Assembly: GCA_026988355.1 (NCBI GenBank)
Contig: JALSLK010000071.1
Span: forward strand, 62,001-126,000
DNA length: 64,000 nucleotides
Direction of reading: 5' to 3'
Source of the DNA: Flavobacteriaceae bacterium
GTDB taxonomy: Bacteria; Bacteroidota; Bacteroidia; Flavobacteriales; Flavobacteriaceae
Made by a program: the position numbers and the translations under genes. This document shows positions 34,743-43,831 of this stretch, piece after piece. Below the pieces are notes generated by a model. It did no database searches. It had not been told where the DNA came from and saw only the letters and a list, made by a program, of their open reading frames with translations. Each line of letters opens with the position of its first letter. Positions within the stretch are counted from its first letter, which is position 1.

Positions 34743-35636
34743 TTATTGTGTTTTAGCCTCATTATTTTTAGAGGAAACTAAATATACGCCTACAAAGATA
34801 AGTAATGTTGCGATAATTTTAACACTATTTAGGCTATCACTTTTTACTACTAGTGCATAAATAGTTGCAATAACTGGTTGTAGGTATATAAATATACTTA
34901 CCGTTGTTGGTTTTAGTTTTTTGATTGCCAGCAAATTAAATAAATAGGTAATAAATGTTGTAAGCACAATAATAAATAGTATTCTTAAATAAATTAATCT
35001 TGGCATTTCATTAAATTTTACCTCTTTTAGCTCCTCAAAACCGAAAGGAATAACCATAATTAATCCAAAGAGATATAACCATTTTGCAAATACTAATGGA
35101 TGGTACTTCTTCGTTAAACTTTTAACTAATATTAGATATAATGCATACGATGCTGCATTTATAAATACTAGAAAATTCCCTATTAGTTCATCATTTCCTC
35201 CTCCAATTTTTTTACCATAAACAATTAAAAATACAGCTCCTATTAATCCTATAAAAATTCCTATTATTTTTTTAGCGGTTGCCTTTTCGTTTAAAAATAT
35301 ACTTGCAAAAGTCAATACTAATATCGGAGTAGTTACCATCATTACTGCACCACTTATTGGTGTAGTTAAACTTAATCCCTTAAAAAAAGTAAGCATATTG
35401 AGTGCTACTCCAAAAATTGCTGCTACAAAAATATGCAAATAATCTTTTGGTGTAATTTTTTCTCTCTTTATAAAAAAACCTGCTATCCAAAACAATATTG
35501 TTGCTCCTACAACTCGCAATAATATAAAACCAAATGGTTTTATATATGCTGGCATTACTTCTTTTGCAACTGTAAAACTAACTCCGTAGATTATTGCTGT
35601 TATCGTTGCTAATAATAGGGCAAAATTTCTATTCAT
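34743..35636 (-). CDS. EamA/DMT family transporter
   Basis: A 297-residue membrane protein with ten predicted helices in two EamA halves (about 10-140 and 155-290), each five helices. The start MNRNFALLLAT at 35636 gives the usual family length; the frame extends to 35711 but without need. Such proteins export metabolites or amino acids across the inner membrane; the substrate is unknown. It leads the five-gene minus-strand run through carbonic anhydrase to nadD. Confidence 0.9.
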   Translation of the reverse strand: MNRNFALLLATITAIIYGVSFTVAKEVMPAYIKPFGFILLRVVGATILFWIAGFFIKREKITPKDYLHIFVAAIFGVALNMLTFFKGLSLTTPISGAVMMVTTPILVLTFASIFLNEKATAKKIIGIFIGLIGAVFLIVYGKKIGGGNDELIGNFLVFINAASYALYLILVKSLTKKYHPLVFAKWLYLFGLIMVIPFGFEELKEVKFNEMPRLIYLRILFIIVLTTFITYLFNLLAIKKLKPTTVSIFIYLQPVIATIYALVVKSDSLNSVKIIATLLIFVGVYLVSSKNNEAKTQ

Positions 35637-35939
35637 ATTGAATATCGTATTAAAATACAAAAGCAATGAGTAACTAGTTAGTTTGGAGAAATTTGGAAAA
35701 AATGCATCCAATCCGAAAGAAATCCAAATAAAAGGCTATCTTTTCGTCTAAATTTATTAAAACATCTCGTATTTCGTCTAAATTTAAACTTCAAATCTTA
35801 CCTTTTATTTGAATTCTATAAAATATTTTTTATATCGAACTGAAGTGAGGTTACTAGGCATTTAATTTTTCAAAATTTGGACAATCTAAACTCTCTTCTC
35901 TTTGTTAGGATTGACTTCTTTTTTTGATTTCATTTTTGC
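35637..35939. other. Intergenic region, 303 bases, with repeat remnants
   Basis: No gene is supported. The phrase TTCGTCTAAATTTA occurs twice (about 35748 and 35775). Bases 35789-35853 resemble the left end of the inverted-repeat element at 4663-4927 in reverse orientation, sharing CTTCAAATCTTACC and ending in GAACT...AGGTTA. This looks like a decayed copy. Confidence 0.4.
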
Positions 35940-36548
35940 TTACTTTGCTTCTGCGTAACGTCTTTCTACTTCATTCCAGTTAATTACATTAAAAAATGCT
36001 TGTACATAATCTGGTCTTCTGTTTTGATAATTTAAGTAGTATGCATGTTCCCAAACATCTAATCCTAATATTGGAGTTCCTCCACATTCTGAATTTGGCA
36101 TTAATGGGTTATCTTGATTTGGCGTTGAGCACACTTCTACTTTTCCTCCTTTATGCACACATAACCATGCCCATCCTGATCCAAATCTTGTTCCTGCTGC
36201 TTTTGCAAATACTGTTTTAAATTCGTCAAACGATCCATAAGCTGCTTCTATTGCTTCTTTTAATTCGCCCGATAATCTTCCTTTTCCTTCTGGATTCATC
36301 ACCGTCCAAAATAATGAGTGGTTATAAAAACCTCCTCCATTATTACGTACTGCTGCATTACTCATATCTAAATTTGCTAGGATATCTTCTATGGATTTTC
36401 CTTCTAAATCTGTTCCTACTATTGCATTGTTTAAGTTGTTTGTATATCCATTATGATGCTTTGTATGGTGAATTTCCATAGTTCTTGCATCAATATTTGG
36501 TTCTAATGCATCGTATGCGTATCCTAATTCTGGTAATTTAAATGCCAT
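35940..36548 (-). CDS. Superoxide dismutase (Fe/Mn family)
   Basis: A 202-residue cytosolic enzyme turning superoxide into peroxide and oxygen. The start [10 protein letters not shown] at 36548 is the family N-terminus. Metal ligands are in HHTKHHNGY (first His), NHSLFWTVM (second His) and [11 protein letters not shown] (Asp and His). Fe versus Mn cannot be decided from sequence. A TACCTTTG box on the minus strand (36575-36582) is a likely -7 element with a leader of about 20 bases. It is a single gene. Confidence 0.95.
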   Translation of the reverse strand: MAFKLPELGYAYDALEPNIDARTMEIHHTKHHNGYTNNLNNAIVGTDLEGKSIEDILANLDMSNAAVRNNGGGFYNHSLFWTVMNPEGKGRLSGELKEAIEAAYGSFDEFKTVFAKAAGTRFGSGWAWLCVHKGGKVEVCSTPNQDNPLMPNSECGGTPILGLDVWEHAYYLNYQNRRPDYVQAFFNVINWNEVERRYAEAK

Positions 36549-36574
36549 AATTTCTTTTTTATAATTAATAATCA

Positions 36575-36582
36575 CAAAGGTA
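36575..36582 (-). promoter_or_regulatory. -7 box of the superoxide dismutase gene
   Basis: TACCTTTG on the minus strand matches TAnnTTTG, 26 bases before the ATG at 36548. No clear -33 TTG was found. Confidence 0.45.
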
Positions 36583-36686
36583 AGTACATTTCGCTTTATT
36601 TAGAATGATTTTTAATAAATTTTATTTATAATTATATTTATATTCGTTATTTGTTTGGCAAAACAAATGGATATTCTATGTCTTTT

Positions 36687-37214
36687 CTATTTACTTCGCT
36701 CTCCTACAAAATAATCTTGTTTGTTATGAAATAGTATATTAAAGGTAGTTAAACTTCCATATATTCTTGTAATGTATTGTTGTAAATCTATTTTTTCTTG
36801 ATCGTCTAATTTTTTACTTGCATTTATTTTTTGTTCCATTACTCGTATTCTATCTCTTACCATTACAATTTTGTGAAAAAAAGTTTCTATTGGAATTTCT
36901 TTCGATTGTACATTAGTAGCAGGTTCTAATATTAGTTTTCCTCCTTTCCATTTTTCTGCCATACCTCTTGCTGGTGTAATATCGCTCCATTTTTGTAGTA
37001 AATTTTTTATGGATTTTTCTACTTCGTACAGACTTACTGTATCAATATCGTCATTTTCTAATGCTTCTACTATTTCAAAATCACAATCGATATCTATGGT
37101 TTCTAATCCCTTTTCAAAAAAGGTTACCCAATAATGTTGTGCTGTTAAATTGGTCACTACGCCTAATCCGTATTTTGTATGTTTTATTCTTGATCCTATT
37201 CCTAGTAATTTCAT
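36687..37214 (-). CDS. Conserved hypothetical protein, 175 residues
   Basis: No family function is recognised. The N-terminus (GIGSRIKHTKYGLGVVTNL, 5-23) looks like a small beta-barrel of the kind found at the end of UvrD-type helicases or in Tudor/KOW-like folds, followed by an acidic stretch and a helical C-terminal half (about 110-170). No signal peptide or membrane segment is present, so it should be cytosolic. It stands between the superoxide dismutase and SDR genes on the same strand, with over 100 bases on either side. Good length and codon structure support a real gene. Confidence 0.7.
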   Translation of the reverse strand: MKLLGIGSRIKHTKYGLGVVTNLTAQHYWVTFFEKGLETIDIDCDFEIVEALENDDIDTVSLYEVEKSIKNLLQKWSDITPARGMAEKWKGGKLILEPATNVQSKEIPIETFFHKIVMVRDRIRVMEQKINASKKLDDQEKIDLQQYITRIYGSLTTFNILFHNKQDYFVGERSK

Positions 37215-37317
37215 ATTGACAAAATGGTTTTTTTTATTTTTCGTTTATGTGTTTATTTAGATTTTATAAATAGAAAATAATTTTCTTTTATCGCTTTTCA
37301 ATAATTTATCTTTTTAC

Positions 37318-38037
37318 TTAAAAAAACTTATTTACCAAACGTGTTGGTACTATTTTTAAAAGTATTGCTACCAACTGCCATCTTTTGGTAATATATGCTT
37401 TTTTCTTCTTCTTTTTTATAGCGGTATAGATTTGTTTACACGCTTTATCTAACGGTGCTTTCCAAAATGTATCGCCTGTAGCCATAACTGTATCTACATA
37501 TCCTGGCAAAATATTGGTTACTGAAATATCGTTTTTGCTTCGTTGCGCTTTCATCCAAAGAGATTCTAAATAACTACTCTGAAATGCTTTGGATGCAAAA
37601 TATGCTGGCACATGTCTATTTCCTCGTATGGATGCTATAGATGTAATACCTACCAAATGTCCATATCCTTGTTTGTTAAAATAGGTATATGCCAATTGTA
37701 ACAATCTTGTTGTTCCCATAACATTGGTTTTTAAAGTTGGCAAATCTACTTCCCATTCTAGTTTGTAATTTGCTGCTCCAACTCCAGAACTCAAGACGAT
37801 TAAATCTATTGTATTAAACGTATTTTTTATTTCTTTAAAAAATAAATTGGAGGATTCTATGTCTGTGATATCGTGTTGTTTTATATGGTATCTTTCTGGC
37901 TTTGTTGCCTTTATTTCTTGTAGTTTTTCTATTCTTCGTCCTGTTATTAGTACGTGATAATTATTTGCTACTAAAATTTCGGCCAATTCTTTTCCGATAC
38001 CAGATGTTGCTCCAAATATTATTGCATTTTTACTCAT
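37318..38037 (-). CDS. SDR family NAD(P)-dependent oxidoreductase
   Basis: A 239-residue Rossmann-fold dehydrogenase. The cofactor motif GATSGIGKE (9-17) is intact, and TGRRIEK after the second strand suggests NADP. The catalytic Ser-Tyr-Lys set appears as GITSIAS and YFASKAF. The C-terminal 35 residues are basic and hydrophobic, which may attach the protein to the membrane. The substrate is unknown. It is divergent from a small membrane-protein gene, with 31 bases between the starts. Confidence 0.92.
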   Translation of the reverse strand: MSKNAIIFGATSGIGKELAEILVANNYHVLITGRRIEKLQEIKATKPERYHIKQHDITDIESSNLFFKEIKNTFNTIDLIVLSSGVGAANYKLEWEVDLPTLKTNVMGTTRLLQLAYTYFNKQGYGHLVGITSIASIRGNRHVPAYFASKAFQSSYLESLWMKAQRSKNDISVTNILPGYVDTVMATGDTFWKAPLDKACKQIYTAIKKKKKKAYITKRWQLVAILLKIVPTRLVNKFF

Positions 38038-38051
38038 TTCGACTATATTTG
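38022..38051 (+). promoter_or_regulatory. Promoter of the 63-residue membrane protein gene
   Basis: TTG (38022-38024), a 19-base spacer and TATATTTG (38044-38051) match the Bacteroidota consensus fully. The promoter overlaps the start of the divergent SDR gene and leaves a leader of about 10 bases before the ATG at 38069. Confidence 0.6.
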
Positions 38052-38068
38052 CCGTAAATATACAACTT

Positions 38069-38260
38069 ATGAAATTTACAAATGGTCAATTGTTTTTTGC
38101 TGGTTTTTTTGTGATTGCTTTTGTTATTGCCATGATTTGGAGTTACACTAAGGACAAAAAACATCAAAAGACCTACTATAAAAATGTTGGCATCATTGGT
38201 ATTATTATTATTGTAGTAATTGCTATTTTTACTACGCTCACTTTTTGGATTCATGAGTAA
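38069..38260 (+). CDS. Small membrane protein, 63 residues
   Basis: Two hydrophobic segments (about 7-24 and 40-59) are separated by a basic loop (YTKDKKHQKTYYKN), giving a hairpin with the charged turn likely in the cytosol. No family is recognised. The case for a real gene is the consensus promoter directly before it, the sensible membrane topology, and its place opposite the SDR gene. Its TAA stop ends on the first base of the 62-bp repeat element, so the insertion lies exactly at the end of the gene. Confidence 0.72.
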   Translation: MKFTNGQLFFAGFFVIAFVIAMIWSYTKDKKHQKTYYKNVGIIGIIIIVVIAIFTTLTFWIHE

Positions 38261-38321
38261 TACCAATTCAATTTCAAAATGCACTAAATAGATGTGAACT
38301 ATTTTTATGTTGAGTTGGTAT
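38260..38321 (+). repeat. 62-bp copy of the ATACCAA-ended element
   Basis: It starts ATACCAATTCAA and ends TTGAGTTGGTAT, which are inverted copies. The left two thirds match the left end of the 156-bp element at 59759-59914 (for example GAACTATTTTTATGTT), and the right end matches its right end, so this is a short, internally deleted version. It has no coding capacity. Confidence 0.7.
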
Positions 38322-38415
38322 AATAGAATGTTATGATGTAAGAATACAAGGTGATAGTAATATCATGTGGTAATGATTTTGAAACTTACAACCTGAGTAT
38401 TCTTTTTTATAACAC

Positions 38416-39357
38416 TCAACCTTGTAAAAAAGCAAACAGCTCCATCAATAGAGCTATTCCGATATGAATCAAGATTCCTCCATAAATATTTTTTGTTTTT
38501 AAAGCGATAACACCTAATAAAAAACCGCCAAAAAAGGAACTAATTGCTTCCCCTAATGGCTTTCCGAAATGCAATACACAATAGGTTACTGCCATTGGTA
38601 ATACTACATCTTTTCCTAAATATTTTACTAAAGCGAATATAAAATAGCCTCTAAATATTAATTCGACAATAAAAAAACTAAAGGCATACGACAATTCATA
38701 AATTCCAACCACTACTCCTTTTGGATAATGAAAATACTTAATTATTAAACTACCTCCTGCTTTTTGGTAATGTGGATATTCTTTTAAAAAATCGGCTTGA
38801 AAAGATGCTGCATATATTAGTGGAGCCATTAACAATAACATCATCCAATACGGTTTTAGTTTTACTTTTCGTAAATCTTGTAATCCGTAAAAATGGGTTA
38901 ATTCCTTTTTTAAAAAGACTTTATAAATAATATAAAATGGCAATACCGTTACAAATAAAGCGATTAAACTATTTACTATTTTTCGAACGTAACGATAAGA
39001 ATATTGATTCGATATCCACTCTGCAAAATATACTTGATGGTAAAACCCTCTATCTAATGCCAAAACTGCAAACCCAAGCAAACTAAGTAGCCAAAATTTC
39101 TTATTGCTTGCGAATTGTCTGTTTTCGGTAAATATATAGACAAATACCAGTACCAAATAATATGGTATGCCTTGAAAAAAGAAAAATAATACAGTATGCC
39201 AAGGCGTTTTATAAAACGAATCTATATGAGAATCTTCGATATCGTACTTAAAATTAAAATACAACAAGATACTAACCAAAATAATGGTAGAGACATATAA
39301 TTTTAAATTAAAATGCTCTTTTAAATAGTCTTTAAGTAAATTATATACGTATTTCAT
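38416..39357 (-). CDS. CPBP family membrane protein (intramembrane protease-like)
   Basis: A 313-residue protein with about eight membrane helices and the CPBP/Rce1-type domain at about 220-313. The expected EExxxR motif reads VELIFR (231-236): the second Glu and the Arg are kept but the first Glu is Val. The two later catalytic histidines are His263 (VLHFGKP) and His298 (ILIHIG). It could be active through the remaining residues or work as a non-proteolytic member. It lies downstream of the ferredoxin gene (52-base gap) on the same strand. Confidence 0.85.
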   Translation of the reverse strand: MKYVYNLLKDYLKEHFNLKLYVSTIILVSILLYFNFKYDIEDSHIDSFYKTPWHTVLFFFFQGIPYYLVLVFVYIFTENRQFASNKKFWLLSLLGFAVLALDRGFYHQVYFAEWISNQYSYRYVRKIVNSLIALFVTVLPFYIIYKVFLKKELTHFYGLQDLRKVKLKPYWMMLLLMAPLIYAASFQADFLKEYPHYQKAGGSLIIKYFHYPKGVVVGIYELSYAFSFFIVELIFRGYFIFALVKYLGKDVVLPMAVTYCVLHFGKPLGEAISSFFGGFLLGVIALKTKNIYGGILIHIGIALLMELFAFLQG

Positions 39358-39409
39358 ATTATGCTTGACTTTAAAATAAATATCTCTTTTCTCTTTCTTC
39401 TTTTTCCAA

Positions 39410-39640
39410 CTACACTTGCTTTACCGATATTATATTTACTGGACATGCTGCTTTTGCTTTTATATTTGCTTCGTATATGGAATCGTCTGGCGATTTTAAG
39501 GTATGGAATCCTTTTTTATCTACGGATTGCAGCAATACAGACTTTCCATCTTTTTTAGAAATTCGATATTGCTCTGGTGCCATTTCTACACAGTAATTAC
39601 AGCCTATGCATTTTTTTCTTTGTAAGGTTATTATTACCAC
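39410..39640 (-). CDS. Ferredoxin, single [4Fe-4S] cluster
   Basis: A 76-residue iron-sulfur electron carrier. Cluster ligands are Cys11, Cys14, Cys17 (KKCIGCNYCVEM) and Cys66 followed by Pro (AACPVNI), so one cluster only; the second canonical motif is absent. The acidic region between fits a small soluble electron donor. It lies 87 bases downstream of the U32 protein gene, a partner that needs reduced iron-sulfur chemistry in tRNA hydroxylation, so it may supply its electrons (inference). Confidence 0.9.
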   Translation of the reverse strand: MVIITLQRKKCIGCNYCVEMAPEQYRISKKDGKSVLLQSVDKKGFHTLKSPDDSIYEANIKAKAACPVNIISVKQV

Positions 39641-39727
39641 TTTTTTTTGTTTATTTCATGTAAAGGGAGCAATCATTTTTTGCAAAGGATGCTAAGTACT
39701 ACTTTTTTTCACCCTTAACTTATTCGC

Positions 39728-40984
39728 TTAACTTTCTGCTAATTCTGTTTTTACTATTTTGTATAATTTATCGGATTCTCTGATTCTAAAATCGAGTTTA
39801 ATAGTTACATTATCTCCTTTTACTGCTTGTTCTTTTTTCTCATCGTTTACCAACATATCTTTTAGTTCAAATTCTTTTGCTCCTGTTGTTGGTCCTGTAA
39901 TTAATACTGTATCGCCTATTTTCATATCGTAAGCGTCAATACGAAATTCACCTATTTTCGCTTTTGGGAAATAATGTACGCCTTTTCCTAAAAACACCTT
40001 TTTTTGTGTGGCATGTGAGCCCGATTCGTTACTCCATTCTCCTAATTTTTGTCCTAAATAATAACCATTCCAAAAACCTCTGTTATAAACCTTACCTAAT
40101 TCTTGCATCCAAGTAATAACTTTATCTTTATCAAAAGTTCCTTCTGCAATAGCATCAATAGCATTGCGATAAGAACGAACTACTTGTGCTACATATTCTG
40201 GCGCTCTTCCTCGTCCTTCTATTTTTAACACTTTGATTCCTGCATCTGCTACTTGATCTAATATATCTATAGTACACAAATCTTTTGGCGACATAATATA
40301 CTCGTTGTCTAGTTCCATTTCAAAGCCTGTTTCTTGGTCGATTACCGTATATTTTTTTCGGCAATTTTGCTTACATGCTCCTCTATTTGCAGAGGAGTTA
40401 TGTGAATGTAAACTCATGTAACATTTTCCAGATACAGCCATACACAAAGCACCATGTCCAAAGATTTCAATTTCTACTAATCTTCCTGATGGTCCTTTTA
40501 TATTTTGCTTTATTACTTGCTCGGTAATGTGCTTTACTTGTCTCAAACTCAACTCTCTACTCAATACTACTGTATCTGCAAACATGGCATAAAACTTTAA
40601 TGTCTCTACATTGGTAATATTTATTTGTGTAGAAATATGTACTTCCATACCTGCTTCTCTAGCCACTTGTATTACAGCTTGATCCATTGCAATTACTGCA
40701 GATATATTTGCTTTTTTAGCTTCTTTTATCAATGTTTTTACGATAGATAAATCGTGATCGTAAATAATGGTATTTAGTGTAAGGTATGTGCGTACGCCTT
40801 TTTCGGAACAGCGTTTTGCTATTTCTTCTAAATCATCTAAGGTAAAATTAATAGATGCCCTCGCTCGCATATTTAATTGTTCTACACCAAAATAAATAGA
40901 GTCTGCACCATTGTCTAATGCTGCTTGCATGGAATCGAAACTTCCCGCTGGTGCCATTAATTCTATGGTATTTTTTGTTGTCAT
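39728..40984 (-). CDS. Peptidase U32 family protein (TrhP-like tRNA hydroxylation)
   Basis: A 418-residue TIM-barrel protein starting MTTKNTIELMAPAGSF. The family cysteine cluster is present: Cys181 (GALCMAV), Cys188 (GKCYMS), Cys204 and Cys208 (GACKQNC), expected to bind an Fe-S cluster. A C-terminal beta domain (about 330-418) resembles that of TrhP (YegQ), which with iron and prephenate helps form 5-hydroxyuridine at tRNA position 34. Older annotation calls this family collagenase-like protease. The ATG at 40984 is used because the extension before it begins with TTG. Confidence 0.9.
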   Translation of the reverse strand: MTTKNTIELMAPAGSFDSMQAALDNGADSIYFGVEQLNMRARASINFTLDDLEEIAKRCSEKGVRTYLTLNTIIYDHDLSIVKTLIKEAKKANISAVIAMDQAVIQVAREAGMEVHISTQINITNVETLKFYAMFADTVVLSRELSLRQVKHITEQVIKQNIKGPSGRLVEIEIFGHGALCMAVSGKCYMSLHSHNSSANRGACKQNCRKKYTVIDQETGFEMELDNEYIMSPKDLCTIDILDQVADAGIKVLKIEGRGRAPEYVAQVVRSYRNAIDAIAEGTFDKDKVITWMQELGKVYNRGFWNGYYLGQKLGEWSNESGSHATQKKVFLGKGVHYFPKAKIGEFRIDAYDMKIGDTVLITGPTTGAKEFELKDMLVNDEKKEQAVKGDNVTIKLDFRIRESDKLYKIVKTELAES

Positions 40985-41134
40985 TTTTTTAATTTTCAAA
41001 GGACAAAAGTAAGGATTTTATTTAGAATCAATTTTATAAATAAATTAGTTATTTATGCTATTCAAATTGTATTTCATGATAATTTTTACGTTATTTGTTT
41101 ACGCATCCTTTTTGCTGGGCTTAAAATCAAATTT

Positions 41135-42913
41135 ATGAAAATTAGTATTACCTTTCTTTTAGTTATTTCTTTCTCTCTAATTTTAAAAGCACAGAACATC
41201 TACTATGTTTCAACATCTGGAAATGATTTGAATAATGGAACTTCTATTTCAACAGCATGGAGAACCATTACGTATGCAGCTTCTAACTCAAGTCCTGTAT
41301 CATCCGGAGATACTGTATATATAAAATCTGGGAATTATGGAAGTGAAAATATCGTTTTTGAAACAGATGGCACACTCGAAAATCCAATTACTTTTGAAGG
41401 ATATCAATCCATTCCTGGAGATAACCCAAACTTAAATTGGGATTATGTTACCAATCGTAATTTCAATGCAGATATAATGCCTTTATTAGAAGGAATGGAT
41501 AGAACTACTGGAATTGGAATGACTCTACATAATAGAAAATATATAATTCTTAGTAATTTTCAAATTAAAAATTATGAACATGGTCTTTACGCTTATAGTG
41601 GTAATAATATTAAAATAAAGAATATAATTGCTATGGATTTTGGAGACCAAACTGCTGCTTATAACGGTAAAGGAATTAAATTTGGATCACTTGCCGACAA
41701 TAACCAAATAGATAATTGTATTGTTTATAATGCTTGTGCCGAAGGTTTAACCGTTGTTGGAAATAATAATGCTATAAAAAATTGTAAAGTCTATTGTGAT
41801 GATAATTCTAATGGACACGAAGCTGCAATGGATTACTATATTCATGTTGGAGGTAATAATAATATTGTAGAAGGTTGCTATGTAGAACGTGTTGGGAATT
41901 TAGAACATGTTGGGCATGGAATTGATTTAAAAACAAATTGCGAAAATAACCTAATTAAAAACTGTGTTTCTAAGGGTATGTCGTATAGTGCTTATGAATT
42001 ACGACATCGAAGTGTAAGAAACAATATATTAGAAAATTGCGTAGCAATTGGCGGTGGTGGTTTTACGATAAGAGATGGAGCTAGTTATAATACGCTAAAA
42101 AATTGTATCGCAATTGATGCTAGAGCTGCTGTTTCTTTTTTTGATACTGCCGAAGACGAAGGAGCACAATATGCAGGAGCATATAATGTTTTTGAAAATT
42201 GTATATTTAGAAATACTACCAATCAAAATAATAATGCAATTATCGCATTTCACAGTTATAGTGTAGCTTCAATAGCCGAGAATAATACATTTAAAAATTG
42301 TGTTATAGATGGTGGAAACTACTTATTTACTTCTAGACGAGAAAATGACAATAATAAAATGGTAAATTGTATTGTCCAAAATGTTGCTAATTATTATTAT
42401 GGTGAATATCCACTAAATTTTTCTTTTGAATATAGTAACTTTTGGAACAATGGTTTTACAATTCCAACAGGAACAAATATTACCTCTTTTGATCCTCTTT
42501 TTGTTGATTTACCTAACAACGATTATCATTTAACATCTATATCATCTTGTATTGATGCAGGAACTTCTATAGATAGTCCATTTACCGACTTTGATGGCAA
42601 TCCTAGAAATGTAGGTAATAGTGTAGACATTGGAGCATACGAATATAACCCTTCTTTAAATGTAACTAAAAATACATATAATAATTCAATCTTACTTTAT
42701 CCTAATCCTACAACAGATTCTATTATTTTAAAAAGTACGACAGTCAATTTATCCAAAATTAAAATCTATGATATTCTTGGAAAAGAAATCTCAAATTTAA
42801 CACAAAAAGAGATTATTAATCAAACATCTGTTAAGATTAATGTTTCAAATTTAAGTAGTGGAATTTATTTATTAATAACAAAAACTACACATACTATTTT
42901 TTATAAAAAATAA
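41135..42913 (+). CDS. Secreted right-handed beta-helix protein with T9SS type A sorting domain
   Basis: A 592-residue exported protein: signal peptide 1-19 (ending LKAQ); IYYVSTSGNDLNNGTSISTAW, the usual start of pectate-lyase-like helices; a parallel beta-helix over about 60-440 with repeating NNxIxNC rungs; a choice-of-anchor-type segment CIDAGTSIDSPFTDFDGNP (about 470-490); and a C-terminal T9SS signal (LYPNPTTDSIILKS, IKIYDILGKEI, LSSGIYLLI). It may be a polysaccharide lyase or carbohydrate-binding protein delivered to the cell surface; no catalytic site can be assigned. Codon use leans to GGA/ACA more than its neighbours. Confidence 0.88.
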   Translation: MKISITFLLVISFSLILKAQNIYYVSTSGNDLNNGTSISTAWRTITYAASNSSPVSSGDTVYIKSGNYGSENIVFETDGTLENPITFEGYQSIPGDNPNLNWDYVTNRNFNADIMPLLEGMDRTTGIGMTLHNRKYIILSNFQIKNYEHGLYAYSGNNIKIKNIIAMDFGDQTAAYNGKGIKFGSLADNNQIDNCIVYNACAEGLTVVGNNNAIKNCKVYCDDNSNGHEAAMDYYIHVGGNNNIVEGCYVERVGNLEHVGHGIDLKTNCENNLIKNCVSKGMSYSAYELRHRSVRNNILENCVAIGGGGFTIRDGASYNTLKNCIAIDARAAVSFFDTAEDEGAQYAGAYNVFENCIFRNTTNQNNNAIIAFHSYSVASIAENNTFKNCVIDGGNYLFTSRRENDNNKMVNCIVQNVANYYYGEYPLNFSFEYSNFWNNGFTIPTGTNITSFDPLFVDLPNNDYHLTSISSCIDAGTSIDSPFTDFDGNPRNVGNSVDIGAYEYNPSLNVTKNTYNNSILLYPNPTTDSIILKSTTVNLSKIKIYDILGKEISNLTQKEIINQTSVKINVSNLSSGIYLLITKTTHTIFYKK

Positions 42914-42924
42914 ATAATTCGCAC

Positions 42925-43722
42925 ATGCAATTTACAGGAGTTTTAACCAAAATGATTACGGAGCATACGTCTCCAATTCAATATTATTTAGAATTAGATG
43001 CTGATTTTATTAATATCAATCAATTATTAGATAAAGAAATAGAAATATCCTTCGAAAAATACCAATGTTTAACTTGTGGTAAAAATAAAAAAATATACCG
43101 CCAAGGAAATTGTTACGACTGCTTTTATAAATCTGCTCAGGTTGGCGATTGGATTATGAAGCCCGAACTTAGTACAGCACATTTAGGTATCGAAGATCGT
43201 GATTTAGCTTACGAACAAAAAGTACAATTACAGCCACATATTGTATATTTAGCATTGAGTAGTAATGTGAAAGTTGGTGTAACACGCAAACCACAAGTAC
43301 CAACTCGTTGGATTGATCAAGGAGCAACCAAAGCTATTGCTATGGTAGAAGTGCCAAATCGCTATTTAGCTGGAATTACCGAAGTTGCTCTAAAAGAACA
43401 TGTAGCTGATAAAACTAGTTGGCAAAAAATGCTCAAAAATGATGTTTTAGATGCAGACTTAATTCTCGAAAAAGAAAAATTATTTCAATATTTACCCGAA
43501 GAAACCAAACCGTATTATCTAAAAAATAATGAAGATGTCTATGAAATGGATTTCCCTGTTTTGCAATATCCAACAAAAATTAAAAGTTTGCGTTTAGATA
43601 AAACACCAACTATTAAAGGAAAACTAAAAGGCATTAAAGGACAATATCTTATTTTTGAAGATGGTAGCGTTTTCAATGTAAGGAATAATGAAGGTAATGT
43701 GGTTTCGATACAATTTTATTAG
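42925..43722 (+). CDS. DUF2797 domain protein with CxxC zinc-binding motif
   Basis: A 265-residue protein of DUF2797. A probable zinc site is formed by Cys48, Cys51, Cys63 and Cys66 (CLTC, then CYDC). The central block HIVYLALSSNVKVGVTR resembles a GIY-YIG nuclease-like fold strand pair (resemblance only). There is no signal peptide, so it is cytosolic. It begins 11 bases after the beta-helix gene stop, but the functions do not look related. The molecular role is unknown. Confidence 0.85.
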   Translation: MQFTGVLTKMITEHTSPIQYYLELDADFININQLLDKEIEISFEKYQCLTCGKNKKIYRQGNCYDCFYKSAQVGDWIMKPELSTAHLGIEDRDLAYEQKVQLQPHIVYLALSSNVKVGVTRKPQVPTRWIDQGATKAIAMVEVPNRYLAGITEVALKEHVADKTSWQKMLKNDVLDADLILEKEKLFQYLPEETKPYYLKNNEDVYEMDFPVLQYPTKIKSLRLDKTPTIKGKLKGIKGQYLIFEDGSVFNVRNNEGNVVSIQFY

Positions 43723-43831
43723 TTTTTTATGCAGAATTTACCAATAATAACATTGCTATTGAAAAAGAAAACATTAATCGAAGGTAAGGTTTAACGATTT
43801 AATAAATCTTGCCAAAAAGTTTTACAAACCA

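Noticed and set aside
38030-38284. 84-residue minus-strand frame opposite the small membrane protein
   Set aside because: It overlaps the SDR start and the repeat element, while the plus-strand frame has a consensus promoter and sensible membrane segments.
38386-38396. AACCTGAGT at 38389-38397 as an end of the 265-bp element family
   Set aside because: Only nine bases match and the flanking sequence does not, so it is probably chance.
39728-40984. Collagenase-like secreted protease
   Set aside because: No signal peptide; the cysteine cluster and C-terminal domain fit the tRNA-hydroxylation branch of U32.
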